Shown here: piece after piece, positions 1-8,412 of the stretch
How the letters are laid out: each line of letters begins with the position of its first letter
How positions within the stretch are numbered: position 1 is the first letter of the stretch
Assembly (NCBI GenBank): GCA_963763135.1
Contig: CAVXNJ010000012.1
Location: 1,054,001 to 1,118,000, forward strand
DNA length: 64,000 bases
Direction: 5' to 3'
DNA from: JANMZO01 sp963763135
GTDB taxonomy: Bacteria > Actinomycetota > Acidimicrobiia > Acidimicrobiales > JANYDT01
Made by a program: the position numbers and the translations under genes
The notes under the pieces: generated by a model
The model's input: the letters and a program-made list of their open reading frames with translations, nothing else
The model's database searches: none
Told to the model about the DNA's origin: nothing

Positions 1-45
1 GGGTCCGCGAGACACGACGGCGAACGTTGCAATACGTCGATCCGT

Positions 46-975
46 GTGTGCGACCCTGCGCGGCGAGACATCTCGACGACGTGCCGATCCTCGACTGAAC
101 CCGATGTCCGGGGGTTTTCTGCAAAGCTGGCGCAGGTGGAATATGTGTCGAGAGTGCCGCAACCGCCGCTGGATGGGCTGATTGACGACCTCTACTACCT
201 TGAGGGTGCGCCGCCGTACGAACGGTTCACTCTGCCTGCGAGTCCGGCGGCGCTGCTTGTCGTAAACCTGGGCGCGCCGTTCCGTATTCGAGCGGGCAAC
301 GACATTGAGACAACCGAGTACGGCGACGGCTGTGTGATCACCCCGCCGACCCGGGCGTTTGAGTTCTCCTACCCGGCCTGGACTCGGTCGGTCGGCGTTC
401 ACTTCAAGCCGTGGGGGCTTGCGCCGTTCCTGCCGGTGCCTGCTGCCCAACTGTGTGACCGGCCGGTGACCATCGAGCAGGTTTGGGGCAGGTCCGCCGC
501 TACGGAGCTGCGCGACCGGCTTGCCACGGCCCCGGGAAAGCAGGAGATGTTGACGGTCCTCGAAGAGGAGCTGATGGGCAGGATGCGCGAAACACGTGGC
601 CTTGAGATGGTTCGCCACGCGAGCACCGTGATCTCAGCGAAGTGCGGAGCCGTAGCTATCGGAGATCTGAGCGCGGCATCGCGTGTGAGCACGACACATA
701 TGGCGTTGCGATTCAAGGAGATCATCGGCGTCACCCCGAAACGGCTGGCGCGCGCGTACCGTTTCACCGCGATGGTTCTCGCGATCGACCCCGCCGAACC
801 GGTCGACTGGGCTGACCTTGCCGTTGGCGCGGGGTACTTCGACCAGGCTCACTTCAGTCGCGACTTCCGCGAGTTCACGGGATTCACGCCGACGGGGTAT
901 CTCGAGGTCCGACGTCGGTTCCATCGTGAACATCCTGGCCATGCGCTGGAAGGCTGGCCTCTGCCGGCCGATTGA
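46..975 (+). CDS. AraC-family transcriptional regulator
   Basis: The C-terminal ~110 residues have the AraC/XylS double helix-turn-helix. The tail around AVGAGYFDQAHFSRDF followed by FTGFTPTGY is the classic second HTH signature. The N-terminal half resembles the cupin-like sensor of the DUF6597 type (IDDLYYLEG near residue 45). Similarity begins around a GTG at 136, which would give 279 residues. The upstream GTG at 46 is the longest choice and the first ~30 residues look non-homologous, so the start is uncertain. It sits 67 bp upstream of a RibD-C-type reductase on the same strand, which it may control. The effector is unknown. Confidence 0.85.
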   Translation: MCDPARRDISTTCRSSTEPDVRGFSAKLAQVEYVSRVPQPPLDGLIDDLYYLEGAPPYERFTLPASPAALLVVNLGAPFRIRAGNDIETTEYGDGCVITPPTRAFEFSYPAWTRSVGVHFKPWGLAPFLPVPAAQLCDRPVTIEQVWGRSAATELRDRLATAPGKQEMLTVLEEELMGRMRETRGLEMVRHASTVISAKCGAVAIGDLSAASRVSTTHMALRFKEIIGVTPKRLARAYRFTAMVLAIDPAEPVDWADLAVGAGYFDQAHFSRDFREFTGFTPTGYLEVRRRFHREHPGHALEGWPLPAD

Positions 976-1042
976 TTTCGTACAAGACCGTCGTTTGACG
1001 TTCCGTCAAAGTGGGAGGCGACCCCAACACAAGGAGATCATC

Positions 1043-1624
1043 ATGGGCAAAGTGGTAATGAACGCGTCGGTCTCTGTTGACGGCTTCATCGCCGACGACA
1101 ACGACGATCCCGGACCGCTGTTCGAATGGTTGACCACGGGGGATGTCGCACTCGACGACAGCGGTTACTTGAACGTGTCGCGGGCCTCCTTCGACCACAT
1201 CCGCCCCTACTGGGACCAGGTTGCGGTGACGATCGCCGGCCGGCACGTATTCGACATCACCGATGGCTGGGACGGGAAGCCTCCGAGTGCGGTCGACCAT
1301 GTGATCGTCGTGACACACCGGCCGCCGCCCCAGGGCTGGGACCCCGACGCGCCGTTCCACTTCGTCGACGGCATCGAAGCAGCCGTGGCGAAGGCGCGGC
1401 AGCTTGCCGGTGACCGCATCGTCGAGGTCGCGGCCGGCGACATCGGGGGCCAGGCCCTTGCCGCTGGTCTGGTTGACGAGGTGCGCATGGACGTAGCCCC
1501 CGTGGTGTTCGGTTCCGGCAAGCGATACTTCGGGACGGTTGACGCGCAGCATCTACTTGATGGGCCCGACGTGATGGTTCAAGGCGACCGGGTGCTCCAC
1601 CTGCGCTATCAGGTGCGTAAGTAA
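1043..1624 (+). CDS. Dihydrofolate reductase-family (RibD C-terminal domain) protein
   Basis: A 193-residue protein starting MGKVVMNASVSVDGFIAD, typical of the stand-alone RibD-C/DHFR-like NADPH-dependent reductase family. The late glycine-rich segment (VEVAAGDIGGQALAAGLVDE) matches the cofactor-binding end of that family. The ATG at 1043 is chosen because an AAGGAG ribosome site lies at 1031-1036 and the fold begins there; the frame stays open further upstream without homology. Members of this group are rarely assigned a substrate. It lies just downstream of the AraC regulator and may be co-transcribed. Confidence 0.85.
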   Translation: MGKVVMNASVSVDGFIADDNDDPGPLFEWLTTGDVALDDSGYLNVSRASFDHIRPYWDQVAVTIAGRHVFDITDGWDGKPPSAVDHVIVVTHRPPPQGWDPDAPFHFVDGIEAAVAKARQLAGDRIVEVAAGDIGGQALAAGLVDEVRMDVAPVVFGSGKRYFGTVDAQHLLDGPDVMVQGDRVLHLRYQVRK

Positions 1625-2009
1625 GGCAATGGCCGAGCCTCGGACTCAACGGCTCGTTGCGGCCGGGGCCGAGCGTGCGTGACCAGTGCCGCAGCATCCG
1701 AACGGGATAGTTGTTGCACACGGTCGCTCTACGAGCGACTCAGTGCACAAGAACGCGACGGGCTTCGACCAGTTGTAGGGAGGAAGGTAGGGACGATCTT
1801 CGAAACGATCTTCGTATTTTCAACGCGCTCCCGGTTCAGGCTTGGGACCTCGTCGCCTAGACCGCTGCACTTCGCCGGAAATGTGCGGGGCCGGAGGTGC
1901 CGGGACCCACGACCTGTCCAGGGACAGCAAGGGGATGATCACCCCGCCGCTCAGGCTGGTCAGCGGCGGTGGGGTTTGTGCCTCGGGCGACCGCGTGCAA
2001 ATCTGCCGT
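1625..2009. other. Intergenic stretch with element-like relics
   Basis: No convincing gene. Two short sequences recur elsewhere. A hairpin with arms GTCGCT/AGCGAC around 1722-1739 is repeated with small changes near 6289-6307. A 37-bp block at 1769-1805 matches 10709-10745 at the left end of the integrative element. This suggests an old element scar. Confidence 0.4.
1769..1805 (+). repeat. Orphan copy of the element-end repeat (paired GTAGGGA motif)
   Basis: Contains GTAGGGAGGA at 1775-1784 and GTAGGGACGA at 1787-1796, a 12-bp period. This is the same arrangement as the repeats inside both ends of the integrative element (10715-10736 and 19441-19462). Flanking bases CCAGTT and ATCTTCGAAA also match the 10709-10745 copy. 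Probably a remnant of an earlier integration. Confidence 0.55.
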
Positions 2010-2702
2010 ATGGCGATTCGTTTCGTGGACATCGAAGGGGCGAGGCGAATCCAAAGCGGTGCAGCCGTTGTTATTGATGTGATGCGTGCCTACACCGTCG
2101 CTGCGTGGGCCTTGCATTTGGGAGCGTCCAAGTTGGTCCTCGTCAATGATGTGGAAGAGGCGGTAGCGGTAGCCGCTTCGATGCCCGAGTCGTTGTTGTT
2201 CAAAGACGGAGCACCTGACCCGCGCTTTCATCTTCACAACTCACCCAGGCAACTTCTTGACCTCGATGTCGGTGGGCGGACAATCGTGCAACGCACTACG
2301 GCCGGGACCCGTGCTGCTGTCGCTGCCCAAGGCGCCGACCATTTGTTCTGCTCCAGCTTCGTGGTCGCCTCGGCAACGGCCAAAGCTCTTCGAAACATTG
2401 ACGTCGAGGATCTGACGTTCGTCGTGTCCGGAGGGCTGAGCGCCGACGAGGATCTTGCGTGCGCCGAGCTCATCGCCCAACTCGTGGATGGCTCGAGTCC
2501 AAATGGACGACCCTTTCTCGATCGAGCATTCGCGTCCGCGGCTGCAGAAGATCTTCGGGACGGAGTCTCCAAGGGCTTTCGCGGAGTAACCGAACACGAC
2601 GTTTCTATGTGCTTGGAGCTCGATAGGTTCGACTTCGCGATGAACGTTCAGAGAACTGATGGGTGGTTGACCTTGACGAGAAGCGCTTCTCCGACGAGCT
2701 GA
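2010..2702 (+). CDS. 2-phosphosulfolactate phosphatase (ComB)-like protein
   Basis: 230 residues from the ATG at 2010. The sequence VVIDVMRAYTVAAWAL plus LGASKLVLV, then HNSP and IVQRTTAGTRA, follows the ComB family pattern (VIDVLRATT, GNSP, TTNGT). ComB hydrolyses 2-phosphosulfolactate in coenzyme M or sulfolactate metabolism. In actinobacteria the homologues are of uncertain substrate and the CoM pathway is not expected. The open frame extends upstream to 1842 but the extra 56 residues lack family similarity. It ends 21 bp before the convergent LysR gene. Confidence 0.75.
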   Translation: MAIRFVDIEGARRIQSGAAVVIDVMRAYTVAAWALHLGASKLVLVNDVEEAVAVAASMPESLLFKDGAPDPRFHLHNSPRQLLDLDVGGRTIVQRTTAGTRAAVAAQGADHLFCSSFVVASATAKALRNIDVEDLTFVVSGGLSADEDLACAELIAQLVDGSSPNGRPFLDRAFASAAAEDLRDGVSKGFRGVTEHDVSMCLELDRFDFAMNVQRTDGWLTLTRSASPTS

Positions 2703-2723
2703 GATGTCCGCCACCCGGGTTTC

Positions 2724-3602
2724 TTAGTTTGTTGCAGTCGCTAGCGCGTCGCGGAGCCTCATGATCGCAGGATTGCTGCGCAGGGTGGAACGGGTGACGA
2801 ACTCGACTCGTCGTTCGTGCCCCACATCGATTGCGCGCGCAACTGCGACGCCTTTCGGCACGTCGACGAGCGCCAGCTCGGGCAGCAGCGTCACCGCGCC
2901 GGCGGCCCGGACCACGTCGAACGCGATGTGGTGATCCTCGGTCTCCACGATCACGTTCGGCTCGAAGCCCGCGGCTCGACATACCCTCCGGGCGGCAGCA
3001 CCGTGCCGGCTGTGGGGCCCACCCAACACCCACCGATCGTTGGCGCAGTCGGCGAGTGTGCGTACGTTCCTTCGCCGCGACGTGACGAGCCGCAGGGGAT
3101 CGATTCGAATCAACGTGCGGTGCAGATCGGTGGTGCGGAGATCGACTGCTTCGGCATCGGTGATGGCGGCGTCGACCTCACGCGCTTCGACCAGTTGGAG
3201 GGTTTGTTCCGGCTCGGCGTCGAACACGACGATGTCGATCTCGGGCGCGAGTTGCTCGCGAACCGGCAGCAACAGGGTCGGGATTGCGGTCGGGAACGAT
3301 GCGATCGACAAGGTGGTCCGGTGACGGTCGCCGGCGCGCGCGACGTCCTCGAACGCCGTTCGGACGAAGTCGAGAAGCTCGCCGGCTCGCCGGGCCATCA
3401 CCTCACCGGCCGGCGTGAGCGCTATACCGCGATTTGAGCGTTCCACGAGGGCCACGCCTGACTCACGTTCGAGTGCCGCGAGTTGTTGGGACACGGCCGA
3501 TGGCGAGTAGCCGAGCGAGCGGGCAGCGCCGGCGACGGTGCCAGCGGTCGAGACGGCGTGGAAGACACGCAGCCGCTCGATCGATGTCGAGGGAAGCACC
3601 AT
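2724..3602 (-). CDS. LysR-family transcriptional regulator
   Basis: 292 residues. The N-terminal winged HTH is clear: LRVFHAVSTAGTVAGAARSL, then SPSAVSQQLAALERESG, then RSNRGIALTPAGE, in about the first 70 residues. The rest is a LysR substrate-binding domain. It is transcribed divergently from the PhyH dioxygenase and racemase-like pair that starts 129 bp away. That is the usual LysR arrangement, so it is the likely regulator of that pair. The effector cannot be read from sequence. Confidence 0.92.
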   Translation of the reverse strand: MVLPSTSIERLRVFHAVSTAGTVAGAARSLGYSPSAVSQQLAALERESGVALVERSNRGIALTPAGEVMARRAGELLDFVRTAFEDVARAGDRHRTTLSIASFPTAIPTLLLPVREQLAPEIDIVVFDAEPEQTLQLVEAREVDAAITDAEAVDLRTTDLHRTLIRIDPLRLVTSRRRNVRTLADCANDRWVLGGPHSRHGAAARRVCRAAGFEPNVIVETEDHHIAFDVVRAAGAVTLLPELALVDVPKGVAVARAIDVGHERRVEFVTRSTLRSNPAIMRLRDALATATN

Positions 3603-3731
3603 CAGTTCAACTTACTGCAAGGGTCACGTATCGTCGCTTTTCATTGGGGTGCCTGCGTGACAGAATCGCAGGATGTCGATCGACACGGTCCTTCGTTCGC
3701 AGCTGACCCGTCGACACACCAGGAGATTCTG

Positions 3732-4535
3732 ATGGCAACCGATTCGACCGAGCCGGCGGCGATTTCCGCTGAGCAACTCGAGACCTTCCACCGCGACGGG
3801 GTGCTCGCCCTCCCCAGTCGCTTCACCCCGGACGAGATCGCCGCGCTCACCGCGGCGTTGGCGGAGCTGATCGCGGACGACGTGCCGGAGAACATTCGCG
3901 AAAAGGCGAGTGGGGTCGTACGCACGTCGTTCGATCTCCATCGCCGCCACCCGATCTTCCAACGATTGGTCAACGATGCGCGCTTCGTCGTCCCCGCCCA
4001 TCAGATCCTGGGCGACGGTCCCGTGTACGCCATGCAGGTGAAGGTCAACGCCAAGGAGGCCTTCACCGGGGAGCAATGGCAGTGGCACTACGACTTCGCC
4101 ACGCACCACCGGGAGGACGGGCTGCAGGAACCGATTGCGCTGAACATGCACGTCTTCCTCGATGAGGTGACCGAGTTCAACGGACCGCTGATGTTCGTGC
4201 GCGGTTCGCACCTCGACGGCCCGCCTCCCACAGAGCTCGACACCACGACAACGAGCTACCCGTTGTGGACGGTCGGTCCGTCCGTCGTCGGTCCGCTCGC
4301 TGAGCGAGGCGGGTTGGTATGCCCGAAGGGGCCCGCCGGCACGATGCTGATCTTCGGCGACGCATTGGTACATGCCTCGCCGCCCAACATGTCGCCATGG
4401 GCTCGACGGATCTTCTCGTTGATCGTGAACCCAGTGAGCAATCGCCAGACAACGTTCCGCCGCCCCGCCTACATCCACGACCGCGACTTCACACCCTTGA
4501 TCGCCCGGGACGAACCGCTACTCGCGCCGGTCTGA
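3732..4535 (+). CDS. Phytanoyl-CoA dioxygenase (PhyH) family protein
   Basis: 267 residues from the ATG at 3732, preceded by AGGAG at 3721-3725. Fe(II)/2-oxoglutarate oxygenase signatures are visible: the HxD facial-triad pair in WQWHYDFATHH, the distal His in LVHASPPN, and a following Arg-rich strand (WARRIFSLIVNPVSNRQ). The fold is double-stranded beta-helix. The substrate is unknown; the family includes small-molecule hydroxylases such as ectoine hydroxylase. It is separated by 1 nt from the racemase-like gene downstream and opposed by a LysR regulator, so all three probably form one catabolic unit. Confidence 0.85.
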   Translation: MATDSTEPAAISAEQLETFHRDGVLALPSRFTPDEIAALTAALAELIADDVPENIREKASGVVRTSFDLHRRHPIFQRLVNDARFVVPAHQILGDGPVYAMQVKVNAKEAFTGEQWQWHYDFATHHREDGLQEPIALNMHVFLDEVTEFNGPLMFVRGSHLDGPPPTELDTTTTSYPLWTVGPSVVGPLAERGGLVCPKGPAGTMLIFGDALVHASPPNMSPWARRIFSLIVNPVSNRQTTFRRPAYIHDRDFTPLIARDEPLLAPV

Positions 4536-4536
4536 C

Positions 4537-5673
4537 GTGAGCGCCATCGTGGCCGACGACGCGCTGCGCCGTCCGAACTGGATGCGCGTCGACTTCGACG
4601 TGTTGCGAGCGAACTATGAGCAGGCAGTCCGTCGCAGCGGCAACCGGCGTGTTGCCGCCGCGGTGAAAGCCGATGCGTACGGCCACGGCGTCGTCGGCGT
4701 CTCACGTGCACTGGCCGATGCCGGTTGCGACTCGCTGTGGACCGGCCACATCAAAGACGCGTTGGCGATCCGGGCAGCCGGGATCGACGCCGCCGTCGTC
4801 CTGTTCGGTGGGTACACACCCGACCAGATTCCGGCGCTCGTCGCCGCCGGCCTCATGCCCACCGTGGTCGATGTCGCCGGCGCCGCCGCGGCGGCGAGAT
4901 CGAACGCGACCGTGTACGTGAAGGTCGATGCCGGGCTCGGGCGCCTCGGTGTTCCCGTGGGATCTGCGCGAGAAGTGATCCGCGAGATGGCTGCGATGCC
5001 CGGGATCACGATCGGCGGTATCTACACGCACCTCCCCTTCGCCGACCAGGCCGGCCAGGAATGGGCCGTCAGCAAAGGTGCGGTGTTCACCGAACTACTC
5101 GATGGGCTGGCCCGCGACGGCGTCCGTCCGGCGTTCACACAAATGTGGGGGAGCAGCGGACTGCTCGCCGACCTGCCTGATGCGACCAACGCCGTGTGCC
5201 TCGGCCACGCGCTCTACGGCATGTCGCCGTTCACCGACCCGACACTGACCGATGCCATCCTGGCGCCTGTGCTCACGGAAGTCGGCTCCCGCTTGATCCA
5301 CGTCGCCGATCACCCCCACGACGTCGGTGCTGGCGGCTACCTCTCACGTGGAGCGTCACGGGTGGGCGTCATCCCGTTCGGTGTGACCGACGGGATGCGC
5401 CGGATCAGCTCGAACCGCGAGTCACACGGGCTCGTTCGTGGCCGCCGCGTGCCGCTGCTCGGCACCTCGCTGGAGCACACGGTTCTCGATCTTGCAGCGG
5501 TTCCCGACGCAGCGGTGGGTGATCAGGTGTTGCTGGTCGGCAGCGACGGCGGTGAACGAATCACGTTGGCGGAGTGGGCGACCTCGGTCGGCTGCAGCGA
5601 AGTCGACGCCGTCCTGGCCATTTCCGGCCGCGTCGACCGCCGTGAGGCCGACGCCCGATCCAAGTGGTCCTGA
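4537..5673 (+). CDS. Alanine racemase-like PLP enzyme with altered active-site motifs
   Basis: 378 residues beginning at a GTG 1 nt after the PhyH stop. The PLP lysine motif AAVKADAYGHG (Lys44) and the TIM-barrel pattern (GLGRLGV, GIYTHLPFAD) are those of fold-III alanine racemases. Several usual positions differ. The Arg that contacts the PLP ring (VR.G in the family) is Cys221 (NAVCLGHALYG). The Tyr of the GYADG motif is Val283 (PFGVTDGM). The CMDQ segment is not recognisable. A candidate catalytic Tyr remains at Tyr268. The substrate may therefore not be alanine, and the pairing with a dioxygenase argues for a catabolic or modifying role. Confidence 0.75.
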   Translation: MSAIVADDALRRPNWMRVDFDVLRANYEQAVRRSGNRRVAAAVKADAYGHGVVGVSRALADAGCDSLWTGHIKDALAIRAAGIDAAVVLFGGYTPDQIPALVAAGLMPTVVDVAGAAAAARSNATVYVKVDAGLGRLGVPVGSAREVIREMAAMPGITIGGIYTHLPFADQAGQEWAVSKGAVFTELLDGLARDGVRPAFTQMWGSSGLLADLPDATNAVCLGHALYGMSPFTDPTLTDAILAPVLTEVGSRLIHVADHPHDVGAGGYLSRGASRVGVIPFGVTDGMRRISSNRESHGLVRGRRVPLLGTSLEHTVLDLAAVPDAAVGDQVLLVGSDGGERITLAEWATSVGCSEVDAVLAISGRVDRREADARSKWS

Positions 5674-5941
5674 GCCGAGCCGCGCCCCGAACGCCGACGC
5701 GCTGGTTTGGCCGAACTGCGCGAGTCGGGCATCGAGCGCTACCGCGGAGTTCGTCAGGCGATTGTGAAAGCCCTGCTGACACTTGACGGCTCGAATCTCA
5801 GCCAACCGTAGAGCCAACTGCTTCGGGCCGATCGGACGATTCTTGACCGCCCACGAGGCCACGCTGTATCGGCATCCGCCGATATGTGTGCTTACGATTC
5901 CCGAACGACAAGGGAACTGACTGTTAGCTTGCGCACCGTTG
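5674..5941. other. Intergenic, nothing assignable
   Basis: No open frame with family similarity. It begins in the tail of the racemase-like gene and ends at the serpin fragment. No terminator with a T-tract was seen. Confidence 0.4.
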
Positions 5942-6103
5942 CTAAAGCAATTGGATCGTCGGTGTCATTTCCGTGGGTTGGGCTACCCAGCCCGCAAAGA
6001 GGACGAAGCCTGTCGCTCTGTCAACAGCAAGGAACCCGAAGGGCCGGTCGAAGTTGACATGAACGGCCAATGCCCGTTTCGATACCAAACGAAATCTTAA
6101 GTT
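5942..6103 (-). pseudogene. Serpin 3'-terminal fragment
   Basis: Reading the minus strand from about 6103 to a TAG at 5942-5944 gives a tail containing HVNFDRPFGFLAVDRATG followed by FVLFAGWVAQP. This matches the serpin C-terminal signature (F.ADRPFLF, then TG..LF.G....P) that follows the reactive-centre loop. Only ~54 codons survive. There is no start and the upstream end runs in frame into the stop of an integrase N-terminal relic. It is probably a remnant of a serpin cargo gene truncated by deletion. Confidence 0.6.
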
Positions 6104-6220
6104 TCAGCGAGCACCACCACGTGAACCTTCAGTTTTTGAGAAGTTTTTTGCTACCTGCGTCCAAGCGCCCGAACCAGGCCACTCACAAACTGCATGACCA
6201 TGAACGCGATTCGTCCCCAC
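6104..6220 (-). pseudogene. Integrase N-terminal relic (module 4)
   Basis: From a GTG at 6220 the minus strand reads MGTNRVHGHAVCEW and then GSGAWTQV, ending at a TGA at 6104-6106. This aligns with the start of the intact integrase at 19411 (GVWEVRAF, GSGAPTQV). The same start-codon hairpin lies over the GTG (6210-6241). Everything after ~25 residues is lost and the serpin fragment follows. Confidence 0.6.
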
Positions 6221-6241
6221 GCCCGAAAGCGTACGGGCGAG
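6210..6241 (-). promoter_or_regulatory. Integrase-start hairpin, copy 4
   Basis: Inverted repeat with an inner ACGC/GCGT stem and outer UCG..CC/GG..CGA arms with one mismatch. It covers the GTG at 6218-6220. Homologous to the hairpins at 9249-9282, 10466-10497 and 19402-19431. Confidence 0.5.
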
Positions 6242-6341
6242 GTGTGACAATTAACGCTTGACGAAGGTTCGGAGATACTTGTAGTCATGGTCGCTCCACG
6301 AGCGACTGAGCGCACAACACCGGGGAGAGTGTGACACCGTC

Positions 6342-6950
6342 ATGATGGCTGCCGGCTGGAACGTCTTTACCGTCGCGGATCTTTTCGAAGTCTCCGAACT
6401 AGTGCAGACCGCGTGGACGTCAGCGGCCGATAGGAACTGGTCGGTCTCCGCCGGTTCGGTCGAATGGTCGTGCTTACAAACGGCTGACCATGCCGTCGAT
6501 TGCCTGTACGCACCCGCATTCTTTCTTGCCTCGCGTCGTACAGACGGATACCCCGAAGTTGGGAATGATCTCACGCTGAAGGAACGCGCCAATCCGGCGC
6601 TTCTGGTCGAGTCTCTTCAGATAGCTACACGTATCCTCGGAGCTGTCGTGAACGACGCCGACCCAGGCGCTCGGGCCGTGATCTTCCGTCGGCCCTCGGT
6701 GATCGTCGCCCCGCCAGCCGATTTCGCTCCACGCGGTGCGCTAGAACTCATACTCCACGCGCACGACGTCTGCCTCGGCCTCGGGGTGCCGTTCGAGCCC
6801 TCGCCCGGGGCCTGCGAGCGGCTTCGCGAACACACTCGTCCGTGGCCGATGTGGACCACAGTTTGGGGACCCCTTCACGCCACCAGCGACCCATGGAATG
6901 ACCTTCTCCAAGCATCAGGCCGGTCTAGGAGCGGCCACACACCGACCTGA
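6342..6950 (+). CDS. DinB-like / mycothiol-dependent maleylpyruvate isomerase-family protein
   Basis: 202 residues. The early helix FEVSELVQTAWTSAADRNWS, then WSCLQTADHAVDCLYAPAFF with His near residue 50 and the late segment ALELILHAHDVCLGLGVPFE, fit the four-helix DinB/MDMPI fold common in actinobacteria. Metal ligands would include His50 and the His pair of LHAHD. Starts are ATG 6342 or 6345. It lies between the integrase relic and an excisionase-like gene, so it may be cargo of a decayed element, but the sequence itself looks intact. Confidence 0.6.
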   Translation: MMAAGWNVFTVADLFEVSELVQTAWTSAADRNWSVSAGSVEWSCLQTADHAVDCLYAPAFFLASRRTDGYPEVGNDLTLKERANPALLVESLQIATRILGAVVNDADPGARAVIFRRPSVIVAPPADFAPRGALELILHAHDVCLGLGVPFEPSPGACERLREHTRPWPMWTTVWGPLHATSDPWNDLLQASGRSRSGHTPT

Positions 6951-7025
6951 TCATCACACGAGACCCGCGCGTGCGCATGGGCACTGCCGTGCACCCAATG
7001 CCGAGCGATCACGCGAGAATGGCAG

Positions 7026-7322
7026 ATGGCTCCTTCAGAACCTAGGTACATGTATTCCCGGCGGGGGTTAGTACGTGCGCGAATCGTGGCGAGGAATGAG
7101 TTTCTCACCCAGGCGGAAGCAGCCCGACTGCTCGGAGTTGGCGAGCGAATGGGGATCGGCTTCGCGTTAGCGACCAACAAGATCGAGCGGGCCGTGCTCG
7201 TGGGCGACGGCATCGAGGGCGTTACGCGGTCCTCTGTGGAGGCCGAACTGGACTGGCGTCAGCATGCCACCGTTGGGAAGAAGTTGCGCCGATCGGTCCG
7301 GACGTTGGCACAATTCTTCTAG
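7026..7322 (+). CDS. Small HTH protein, excisionase/AlpA-like
   Basis: 98 residues from ATG 7026. The segment FLTQAEAARLLGVGERMG and later GVTRSSVEAELDWR resemble the MerR-type winged HTH of recombination directionality factors, with a longer insertion than usual. The position near integrase relics supports an excisionase role. Assignment rests on one motif, so a plain DNA-binding protein is possible. The region up to 7467 holds no other gene. Confidence 0.45.
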   Translation: MAPSEPRYMYSRRGLVRARIVARNEFLTQAEAARLLGVGERMGIGFALATNKIERAVLVGDGIEGVTRSSVEAELDWRQHATVGKKLRRSVRTLAQFF

Positions 7323-7467
7323 AGCCCTTTCGGCCGCCAAACAGACTGAGTTCACGGTTACTCCGATCTCCGCACATCGGCCGACCGCGTGCGACGTGCG
7401 CTCTGTCGCCAAGCCCACAAAAGCTGCAAACCAACGCAATCAACGCGTCCGTCAAGCTGAGGGTGGC

Positions 7468-7696
7468 TCAAATCTCCAAGGGGAGATTGCCGGTAATGGC
7501 TCATACCGGTCAGGTTCGCTCCACGAGGTGCGGAAGTGAACCCAGCGAGCTCTCCGGACGGTGAGTAGCTCGGGTTGCGCTTGGTCATTGGCGCAGCCTA
7601 CGGACGCCTCGGCGGGGCCCAAGAAATTGCAAAGCCCGGCGGCTCCGCAGTCGGAGGAGAACACCGGACCTACTTCCGGGGCCTATTGTCCCCAGC
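7468..7696 (+). repeat. Long repeat B, copy 1 (~229 bp)
   Basis: Aligns along most of its length with 17483-17710. Shared blocks include AAATCTC.AAGGGGAGA, GAAGTGAACCCA, CTCTCCGGACGGTGAGTAGC, GCAAAGCCCGGCGGCTCC and ACTTCCGGGGCCTATTGTCC. The two copies differ by scattered substitutions and small indels. No convincing protein is encoded on either strand. In the intact element the repeat sits immediately downstream of the DUF3800-like gene. Confidence 0.75.
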
Positions 7697-7782
7697 ACCC
7701 CCGGGTTTGGCAGAGCCCGACCAGCCCCCAAGCCAGAAAATTGGTTGTCGAACGCGCACCGGTCCGACAAAAATGGAGCCGT

Positions 7783-7850
7783 CTCCGGTCAGCATCGGAG
7801 GAAGTGGACCCGGTTGCCAGCCCTTTGGTTGGGGAGCCGGGTCGTGCGCA
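7783..7850 (+). repeat. Structured repeat A, copy 1
   Basis: Two consecutive hairpins: CTCCG/CGGAG, then ACCCGG...CCGGGT enclosing CCAGCC/GGTTGG. It lies 47 nt beyond the 3' end of the minus-strand 84-aa gene at 7898. Confidence 0.7.
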
Positions 7851-7897
7851 TTTCAGGGCTGGAATTCGACCACGCCGCCCATGGCACATCGCGTCGA

Positions 7898-8152
7898 TCA
7901 GCTCGCCGACGGGAATCCAGGGCGAAGGCGGAAACGATTCTCCTCGACAGTCCCAGGAAACACCAGAACCAGAAGAAACCCTCGATCGCCCAACTCGACG
8001 ACTTCGGCAACACCGGGCTCCGCGTCTTCGTTGCCGACCACGATCACGTCGCCGACCTGAACCTGCAGCCCCGCGCAGAGGTTGCGCACGTTCCCGCGGG
8101 TCAACCCCTCGTCGTCTGCACGCTGGAAGTCGATCCAGAGATCAAAAGCCAT
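7898..8152 (-). CDS. Conserved small protein, 84 aa (paralogue of the 8413-8667 gene)
   Basis: Starts MAFDLWIDFQRADDEGLT and has exactly the same length as the gene at 8413-8667. The two align end to end (DLW.D.QR...GLT, then VVVGNE.A...AE, then a shared LASAS/PSAS-type tail). Predicted mostly beta, soluble, no signal peptide. No known family recognised. It is followed by structured repeat A copy 1 and belongs to the cargo of a decayed integrase module. The open frame extends upstream to 8281 but similarity starts at the ATG at 8152. Confidence 0.65.
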   Translation of the reverse strand: MAFDLWIDFQRADDEGLTRGNVRNLCAGLQVQVGDVIVVGNEDAEPGVAEVVELGDRGFLLVLVFPGTVEENRFRLRPGFPSAS

Positions 8153-8281
8153 GACATCCATCGTACGACCGCTTCGCTCGGCCCGTCGGAATCGGCGGTT
8201 CAGAACCCGTCTTGCCAACGGCCTCCTTAAGGCCCAACTATTGGTGACCGATTTCCCAAGGGCAGGACATACTGGAGACAC

Positions 8282-8349
8282 CTCCGGTCAGCATCGGAGG
8301 AAGTGGACCCGGTTGCCAACCCTTCGGTTGGGGAGCCGGGTTCTGCGCT
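8282..8349 (+). repeat. Structured repeat A, copy 2
   Basis: Best-formed copy: hairpin CTCCG/CGGAG, then an ACCCGG/CCGGGT outer stem with inner CCAACC/GGTTGG and a short CTTC-type loop. On the plus strand it is followed by CTTTT. It lies 63 nt past the 3' end of the 84-aa gene at 8413. Confidence 0.75.
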
Positions 8350-8412
8350 TTTAGACACCGAGCAAACGTCGGGTAACCGATTCCACTCGACGAGCTACTG
8401 TGCTGCGGCTTA

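Noticed and set aside
5422..5862. Minus-strand open frame of 146 codons over the end of the racemase-like gene
   Set aside because: Mostly antisense of the real gene; its upstream part shows no family similarity.
6070..6261. 63-codon plus-strand open frame
   Set aside because: Reverse strand of the integrase relic and hairpin; no family similarity.
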